Under the pieces are notes generated by a model. It made no database searches, was not told where the DNA came from, and saw only the letters and a list, made by a program, of their open reading frames with translations. Shown here in pieces: positions 58,171-64,000 of a stretch of 64,000 nt of DNA; positions within the stretch are counted from its first letter, which is position 1, and every line of letters begins with the position of its first letter. The stretch spans positions 372,001-436,000 of the forward strand of contig JARUPZ010000018.1 of the NCBI GenBank assembly GCA_031213475.1. The letters run 5' to 3'. The translations under genes were made by a program, and so were the position numbers. Origin of the DNA: Nereocystis luetkeana (Eukaryota > Sar > Phaeophyceae > Laminariales > Laminariaceae).

Positions 58171-59104
58171 TCGGTCACTACACCTATCTGCGCTGGTCTT
58201 GAGTCGACGAGCCTCATGCCACCCACAGCAATCTTGTGCGAAAGACAGCCTGGTCGAAGAATCAACGAGTCCGAGTTGGGAGGTCTACATGTCTACATCT
58301 GTGCTTCACCGGCCAGTGGCTCCAAATACCTACCAGGTATTTATGTTGCAGCGCTACGGGCTTCAGGAGTCGCCCAGGTGGGCGACAGGGTATTCTGTGA
58401 TGTACGTCGACTGACCTGACCAGTGACGCACGGAGGGTGCATCGTGTAAGGCAGCGATACAGCCGTAGGATGGTTTGCTGCCATATCGATGTAGGTATAC
58501 AATGGAGTGTCCCCGGCGGGGGAGGCCATTGTCTGGGTCATGGAAACCCCGTATCGGCTGTAATGGTCGATACGGGTGCTCTGTGGCCCTACCTGGGGTT
58601 AGTCAATCCCACCAAAGAACGAAAGAAACAAGTCAAACCATATCCTGTTCACACACCGTGCATGAGTCTTGCCCACCACGTTCATGTCAGTTGCCCATCA
58701 CGTGCATGTCAGTTAATCCCACGTCGCATTCGCTGAGCAATACCAACACTCAACTCTCGTGGCGTCTGGCCACCCCGTGGCCAGAGAGGATTTAGGAGCG
58801 AGGTACGGAGGAAACCCCCATGAGGACTCTCTCAACGAACGACAACAGCTGGCTATCGAGGTGAGACCGAGCCGATAGCGGCACACAAGAGGGAGGCAGC
58901 TGTAACATGGTGAACCCAGGGATTTATACGTACGATCGCAATCTGTACAGCTGTGCGGATTTGACCGGAAATGTAAGGAATGTTGGAGCATGAATGCCAA
59001 GATTGTCCACAGGTACAACTATAAATAGTATTAATAATTAATAATTAATAATATTAATAGTCCATCAGGTAGACAAGCTGCTGCTGCGGAAGCGACTCGA
59101 GTAC
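58171..59104 (+). repeat. Dispersed repeat family H, copy 2, with about 600-bp insertion
   Basis: Matches copy 1 on either side of an unmatched segment (about 58330-58925). The inserted segment has no recognised ends. Confidence 0.6.
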
Positions 59105-59113
59105 ATCGCGTTT

Positions 59114-59587
59114 CTACCAATGTGGAAACAACCAGCCTACAGCAAGCACCGTACCTCGTACACCCGAGGCACAAAGGTCCACGATGGCAGCCCGAGACGA
59201 TAGATCGTGTATTTGCACAACGCTACCTGTACAACCATCCACGACAGCACAAGATCTTACCTGAACACCAGCAGCACCTCGCATGTATGCAGAGCACGTG
59301 GAAACCGCGGCCACAGCAGTAGTCGCGCTTGTACTGCGACTCGCCCGAGAGTCGGCGCGGGTGCACGAATCATCGGCGGAACAAGGCAAGCCCTCCTTCA
59401 TTAACGTTGCCTCGACGAGGCAGGTAGCGTTGGGACCACAGTGGAACTTCATGTCCCAGGCCTCGTCGCAGGCGTTGTAGCGCTGAAAGCATAAGCTATG
59501 AACAGCCTTCCCGCACTGAAAGCACTTGAGGATGCTCTCGGGCATGTCTGGGTGTATGCATGCTTGACGCATGGCGCATGTCGACAT
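59114..59587 (-). CDS. Small Cys/His-rich (putative zinc-binding) protein, 157 residues
   Basis: ATG at 59587 to TAG at 59114. The N-terminal 60 residues are dense in potential metal ligands: MSTCAMRQACIHPD, then CFQCGKAVHSLCFQ and FHCGPNATC, a spacing reminiscent of PHD/RING-like fingers without a clear match. The remainder is Ala/Ser/Thr/Val-rich. A TATA box sits about 35-45 bp upstream of the ATG, which supports this start over the longer upstream frame. The terminal repeat H copy ends 10 bp beyond the stop. Function not assigned. Confidence 0.5.
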   Translation of the reverse strand: MSTCAMRQACIHPDMPESILKCFQCGKAVHSLCFQRYNACDEAWDMKFHCGPNATCLVEATLMKEGLPCSADDSCTRADSRASRSTSATTAVAAVSTCSAYMRGAAGVQVRSCAVVDGCTGSVVQIHDLSSRAAIVDLCASGVRGTVLAVGWLFPHW

Positions 59588-59620
59588 TGTTGGGCAAAGC
59601 CGCTCTACTCTGCCTTTGGG

Positions 59621-59630
59621 GTATATATAG
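59621..59630 (-). promoter_or_regulatory. TATA box of the Cys/His-rich gene
   Basis: CTATATATAC on the minus strand, isolated in GC-rich sequence, at a distance giving a short 5' leader for an ATG at 59587. Confidence 0.4.
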
Positions 59631-59769
59631 TCTTGGCGTGACGCGAACACAATGCCTTCTGGTGAGTGTCGGCTGTCAGTGGAGGGTGTGGAGGTGTGGA
59701 TGTGCGCGAGAGTGCACCAAGAAAAGCTCCTCTTCATTTTTTTAAATTCAAAGGGTTTCGCTTTCGAAG

Positions 59770-60465
59770 ATTGGCTTTTTTATTTCCGGCCGTTGCTGTT
59801 TATAGGTTTATATGACAGCAGTCAGGTGTCTCGGAGCCCATAGGCTATTGGAGCAGGCGAGTGCTTTGTTACAGCAGAGGCCACTGGGAGTCTACAGCAG
59901 GCACTACGAAGCTGGTCTCAGACGGAGAGTACCTCTGTACCCCTCTCAAAAAGTGTTGGTTTGTTTTTTATTCTTCCCGCAGGAAATTGCGCCGCTCAAG
60001 CAAGGTGTGGGTTCTTACGATCTTCAAACCACTCAAACCAGAGCTGCACAAGTACCACTACTGTCAGAGAGTCGTGCTGTGCGTGTGGTCTGCAGAGCTT
60101 TTATGCGTGGTTGCGGGTTTCCTAGTGTATTAGTGAAGGCCCATTGTGAGCTGATGCTTCAGCCGGCCAAGGTCTTGGGCTGGAAACCTGCTGCCTGGTT
60201 TGTACCTGTGGACCTGGTACATACGAGCAGCAAGTAATTGTGGCGTTTCGTCGTCTTCGGAGGAGCTGAACCCACAGAGCTGAGGCGGCGAGTTCCGCTC
60301 GCAAAGCCGTCGATGATGCCGAACACAGCGGTCTAGAGGCCCAGAGGTGTGGTCTGTAGAGTGCTCGAGTGCAGCAGAGCCTACCTGGCATGCTCGTGGG
60401 TCCCCGAGAACGCCGCTGTGTACCTCTCACTCAGGCTCTCGGTTTAAAAAAAAAAACGGCCAGAT
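59770..60465 (+). repeat. Dispersed repeat family G, copy 2 (splice donor lost)
   Basis: Collinear with 44690-45330 reversed. The donor-equivalent reads CAGACGGAGAGTACC rather than CAGATGGTGAGTACC, losing GT. A read-through frame (ATG 59812 to 60237) exists because the ex-intron happens to be open. Confidence 0.55.
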
Positions 60466-60518
60466 CCCTTCTTTTATTATTACGTATTATATGAGTTTTA
60501 TTATTTATTGTACGTATA

Positions 60519-60780
60519 GCAGGGCAAGCGTTGCCCTGCTGTTCCCTAGGTGTTATAATTTAATACCTGGTACAAGGTTGAACGGAGGTAAGGAAATTCC
60601 AGGGACTGGTCGGGCTTCGTAGAAAAACGGCCAGAAAACAGGAACGATACGTTCGCAAAAACGTCGGCCAGAAACAATAACAACATGTATGTGCATTCTC
60701 CTAGTAGAGCAGGGCAAGGGTTTTGCCCTGCTGTTCTCTACGCGTTGCCATTTAATACAAGGTTGGACGGAGATACAGAT
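60519..60780. repeat. Two copies of a short hairpin-plus-flank repeat
   Basis: GCAGGGCAAGCGTTGCCCTGC at 60519 and GCAGGGCAAGGGTTTTGCCCTGC near 60710 each form a hairpin. Each is followed by CTGTT-TCTACG or CCTAGG, TTTAATAC and ACAAGGTTG-ACGGA in the same order. Confidence 0.65.
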
Positions 60781-61259
60781 ATTCTCTCGCGGCATAGATA
60801 TTTGCTAGTAACAGAAGTTTTCTTGTTCGAAGATGCTGCTGTTGCCACTATTTATTGTTCCTTGCGTGGGTTTATAGAAGAAGAGATAGCAACAGGAGAT
60901 ACCAGGCATTATACAGTATAGGCCCTGACCACCCGAACCTAACCCTAACGCTATGGGGTGACCTGTGCTTGGATGCAAAAAAGGTACCGCGGGTTGTAGG
61001 TATGGAGAAGTCAGTAGTATCACTGTCGTTGTCTTATTTCCACCTGGTGTAGAAGGGTAGATTGTCTGTCGTCCTTTTGTTGTCGTGGGACGCTTAACTC
61101 TTTTGTCGCGTTCGGCCTTTTTTTTCCTGGAAATAATTATTATATCCCTCCAGCCTTTCTGCTTCCTGGGGAGTTTTATGAGCGATAGACGACGAAATAA
61201 ACTCTTCCTTCATGCCACACATTGTCGGACGGGAAATAGCTGGCCTCGTTATATGGACC

Positions 61260-61587
61260 CTTTTTTTATCATCACTTTCACTTTCCGGCTCAACTCGTGG
61301 GAGATTTTACCTCGGCGGTCTTCTGGTGAACAAGCCGTGGTCACAGGTGCCGTCCCTTCCCCCCGGTACGTGCCTTCGTTTTTTGTCGCGTATAGGGTTC
61401 GGCATTCCCACTGCTCGTCGATTTTCATCGAGTGTGGCTTACTCACGCTGTCGCGCTTTCCGCCAATCAATTTGTATGCCAGAAAAAGTCCTTGAGAAAA
61501 TGCACTCGGTAAGACTTGCACCCACGTAATTGATCTTGGTAGCTTAATAGGCACGCGAACCACCTACTGAGCCACCGGGGACGCCGC
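61260..61587 (-). mobile_element. SINE family 1, copy c (full-length)
   Basis: Collinear with 1444-1773. A box TGGCTCAGTAGG and a B-box-like GGGTGCAAGTCT on the minus strand, A-rich tail at the left, and 7-bp direct repeats TATGGAC at 61253-61259 and 61588-61594. Confidence 0.85.
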
Positions 61588-61605
61588 TATGGACACTTAA
61601 TTGCT

Positions 61606-61795
61606 GTATTTTTCTACCTGTTGTCTCAGCACAAGACAACACTACACGTACGACACCCTACACGAAACTTACATGCATACACGTGCGTGTGCACTTTTTT
61701 TACCTGTTTTGTTGTCTCAGCACAAGGCAGCACTACACGTACAACACCCTACACGAAACTTTTACATACATACACGTGCGTATGCACGTAAAACA
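61606..61795. repeat. Tandem duplication of about 90 bp
   Basis: Two units share TTGTCTCAGCACAAG, CACTACACGTAC and ACACCCTACACGAAACTT. Confidence 0.8.
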
Positions 61796-62334
61796 TCCAT
61801 TCACACGTACAGCAGTATACCTGGTAGTCATCGTAGTCACGATGTTTACCCCCGATTTTGCGATTTTTTAGCGTTTTTATTCGTTTTCGTATATTTTTCG
61901 CATTTTTGCCGATTCTCAGCGTTATTCCCTAGAGTCTCGTCCTGCTTTTGTGATTGTTCGTATACGAGTTCGCAGTACGCAGGTATGGACCGGAATTAAA
62001 AAAGGGGATGCACGGAAAGCACCGCTTGCATGTTCGTTTTCGAAGAGTTCACGATTTTCTACCCCATTTTCGCGATGTTTTCATCGTTTTTATCCGTTTT
62101 TCACGATTGTCTCGCTCAGTTTTGATTATTTCCCATTTGTTTTGGAGTTGTGGTCGATCAATTTTTCGATTTTTTTGGGGGGGGGGTTCGTTTTCGTTTT
62201 TTTCCGCCGATTCTGAACGTTTTCCTCGGCTTCGTCCGTTTTTGGTAATTATGTCATTTGTGAGGTATTTGTTCAGAATATAAGCTACGCTTAACTATAA
62301 TTCGTATGAAAACGTAAGAAAAAGCGTGGAAAGA
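61796..62334. other. T-rich intergenic sequence
   Basis: Many CGATTTT/CGTTTTT words; no gene. A poly-G run at about 62168. Confidence 0.4.
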
Positions 62335-62870
62335 AAAAAATCCCCGTCCCCTCTCATGTAATCATTTTCTGCCAGATTGAAACACCTTGCACCGGTCAAA
62401 AACAAAAAAACGGACATCAGAGCTTCTCTCTCGGCCTCGTATGCCGCCCGCCCGTCTCGCGACCACCTCACCACACCGCTTCGGTCCGGGTGAAGCTTTC
62501 CTCCCTCTCTGCCAGAGTGAGCCCCGTCGCACGCCTCGCGTGAAGCCCGGTGCTTACCGTGGCCCTCGTTCGCCAGCTCGACAAAGTTGGTGCTCAGACT
62601 GCGTAGCTCTCTCTGTGAAATTCAGCATGGTCGCAAAAATAAGCACCGCTTGAATATTCTTTTGCAATCCCGAACGATCCTATAGACTTGTACAATTCTA
62701 TCCATAATTCCACAGATGGAGGCCAGACACAGCCTACATTCATGCTTCCCTCGTGTCTCGAGGCACACGCGACACCTAGCCACGAAAACGGCGACCGCGC
62801 TCCCTGCAACCCCCCTCTACCCGCCAGCATCCGCTGACACCCGAGACGGCGCCGCCCGCGGTACACGCAC
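62335..62870 (-). repeat. Dispersed repeat family A, fragment (copy 4)
   Basis: The middle half of the family only, from ATCCCCGTCCCCTCTCATGT to ACACGCACGAACACGAAACG. AATATAAGCTACGCTT-ACTAT words occur on both sides (about 62277 and 62904). Confidence 0.7.
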
Positions 62871-63015
62871 GAACACGAAACGAAAGAATATGTCTTTGGA
62901 AATATAAGCTACGCTTGACTATTCGCCTGAATACGAGTACGAGAAAGCGCATGTATTCACGAACGCGGTTTTTGTTCGTAATTGCAAGCTACACCAGACA
63001 TTGTTTTTCTAGCAG

Positions 63016-63300
63016 AAAAAGGTATACCATGACAGAAGTCGTCATCTAACTTGGGTTTGGTGTGCTCTGATTACCTCGTTTTTTTTTTTGTACCGTAAAC
63101 TGGCAAAAATACACTGGTGTACCGTTTGTTTTGTCATTTTTGTAACTTGGACGGAACGACATTGATAATTTGCCCGAAAACGGTATATACCTTGACATAA
63201 AACGTCATCTAACTTGGGTTTGGTGTGCCCTGGTTTTCATGTTTCTTACCATAAAGTGGCAAAAAATCGCTGGTGTACCGTTTTTTTTGTCATTTTGTCC
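63016..63300. repeat. Tandem duplication of about 160 bp
   Basis: Two units share CGTCATCTAACTTGGGTTTG, GGTGTGC and TGGTGTACCGTTT-TTTGTCATTTT in the same order. Confidence 0.8.
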
Positions 63301-63496
63301 AGTAGGACAGGTTTTTAATTTCGCTCCTATTAATAGCAACCGTAGGTAAAACCTAGCGAACTATAGAGCTGCATATCGACGTTTGACGTTTTCCTGTTTA
63401 TTTTCCAGCACCTTTCAGGACAAAAAAGTCACAAAGCAGGAAGCCTTAGAGAATTATATATATTTTTTAGAATTTTATAAAATCCACTGATTTCAC

Positions 63497-63640
63497 CCGT
63501 CAAGACTGCAGACCCGCTTTGGGGGCAAACTATAAAAGCTCACTTTTAATTAAAAATTAATACACAAACTGTATTTACATTTCGGGACGAATTGGTAGAA
63601 TTCGAGTGGTTTGTCCCCAAAACGGGACTGCAGTTCGTTC
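63497..63640. mobile_element. Palindromic GCAGTCCCG MITE, copy 7 (with AT-rich insertion)
   Basis: Left arm AAGACTGCAGACCCGCTTTG, right arm TTTGTCCCCAAAACGGGACT, separated by an AT-rich centre absent from the 93-bp copies. Confidence 0.6.
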
Positions 63641-63771
63641 TACAAGAAAGTCCCACACGTATTGGAGTAAGGTTTTTCGCGATCAATTCGCTCGTAATCG
63701 TACGTTTTCAAAGAAATGGAGCGACACGGAAGACTTCATGCGTACGTATGGGCGTATCATACATACATGAT

Positions 63772-63844
63772 GGGGATGTAGCTCAAATGGTAGAGCGGTC
63801 GCTTAGCATGCGACAGGTAGTGGGATCGATGCCCATCATCTCCA
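63772..63844 (+). tRNA. tRNA-Ala (anticodon AGC), copy 6
   Basis: Same 73 bases as the other five copies, 20 kb from the cluster, followed by CTTTTG as terminator. The identity over this distance implies recent duplication or gene conversion. Confidence 0.97.
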
Positions 63845-64000
63845 CTTTTGCATTACTCACCGGTCAACGTTATGCTCGTCACACCTATGTGTGGATGTTT
63901 TAATGTTTTTATGGACGAGGTATACGTGCGGGTACCGCCACAATTCCTTAGGAGTCCAAAGTCCACGCCATTTATGGGAGATATAAGACCCTGAAAATTG

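Noticed and set aside
58437-58736. VDTGA motif suggesting a retroviral-type aspartic protease
   Set aside because: A single five-residue match in a short frame inside a dispersed repeat, with no flanking protease features.
33615-63844. A at position 54 of the T loop (ATCGATG) in all tRNA-Ala copies looked aberrant
   Set aside because: This T loop is known from eukaryotic tRNA-Ala(AGC) genes, so it is not unusual.
1-64000. CRISPR array or prokaryotic operon
   Set aside because: No regularly spaced direct repeats with unique spacers and no ribosome-binding-site-linked gene runs; all signs are eukaryotic.

Overview
This is a eukaryotic nuclear window that is gene-poor and rich in repeats. Spliceosomal introns with GTGAG-type donors, Pol III tRNA genes with oligo-T terminators, tRNA-derived SINEs, many short inverted-repeat transposons and long trinucleotide and poly-C/poly-G runs all point that way. 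A many-intron FAS1 (fasciclin) surface protein with Thr/Pro/Ala-rich linkers fits a photosynthetic stramenopile, most likely a brown alga. That placement is inference; no marker gene here proves it.

Layout. 1-10065: no convincing gene, but a chain of repeats. It holds two direct copies of a TACTCCGAG array (one split by a SINE), a hAT-like element with GGTACC arrays, a CATAGG-terminal element and a 1.15 kb dispersed repeat. 10066-28263: one large plus-strand gene, modelled here as 11 exons and 1,686 codons. It has a signal peptide, an acidic Thr/Pro linker, about 24 Trp/Pro repeats of 30 residues, four FAS1 domains, one membrane segment and a short basic tail. Its introns carry several mobile elements. 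28264-33600: little but tandem repeats and microsatellites. 33615-42883: five intact tRNA-Ala(AGC) genes and one tRNA-Ala gene split by a MITE, mixed with small transposons; a sixth intact copy lies at 63772.

43000-64000: dispersed repeats and small coding-like units. These include a tandem array encoding 56-62 residue hydrophobic/acidic microproteins on the minus strand (46480-47745), a coiled-coil gene present as an inverted duplication (48394-50504), a decayed gag-like coding region (50505-51385), a second hAT-like element built of GGGTC arrays (57180-58082) and a small Cys/His-rich gene with its own TATA box (59114-59630).

Most useful points: (i) in the surface-protein gene, the 90-bp repeat unit, the exon borders and a CAG|GTGCC splice-like junction all coincide, so whole units could be spliced out in frame; (ii) an adjacent block of the same repeat has decayed and appears to be spliced out as intron; (iii) several unrelated element families are built from arrays of short palindromes; (iv) an octamer, ACCAGGTA/TACCTGGT, is far over-represented outside exons; (v) four insertion events can be read directly from target duplications, paralogous empty sites or a broken tRNA.
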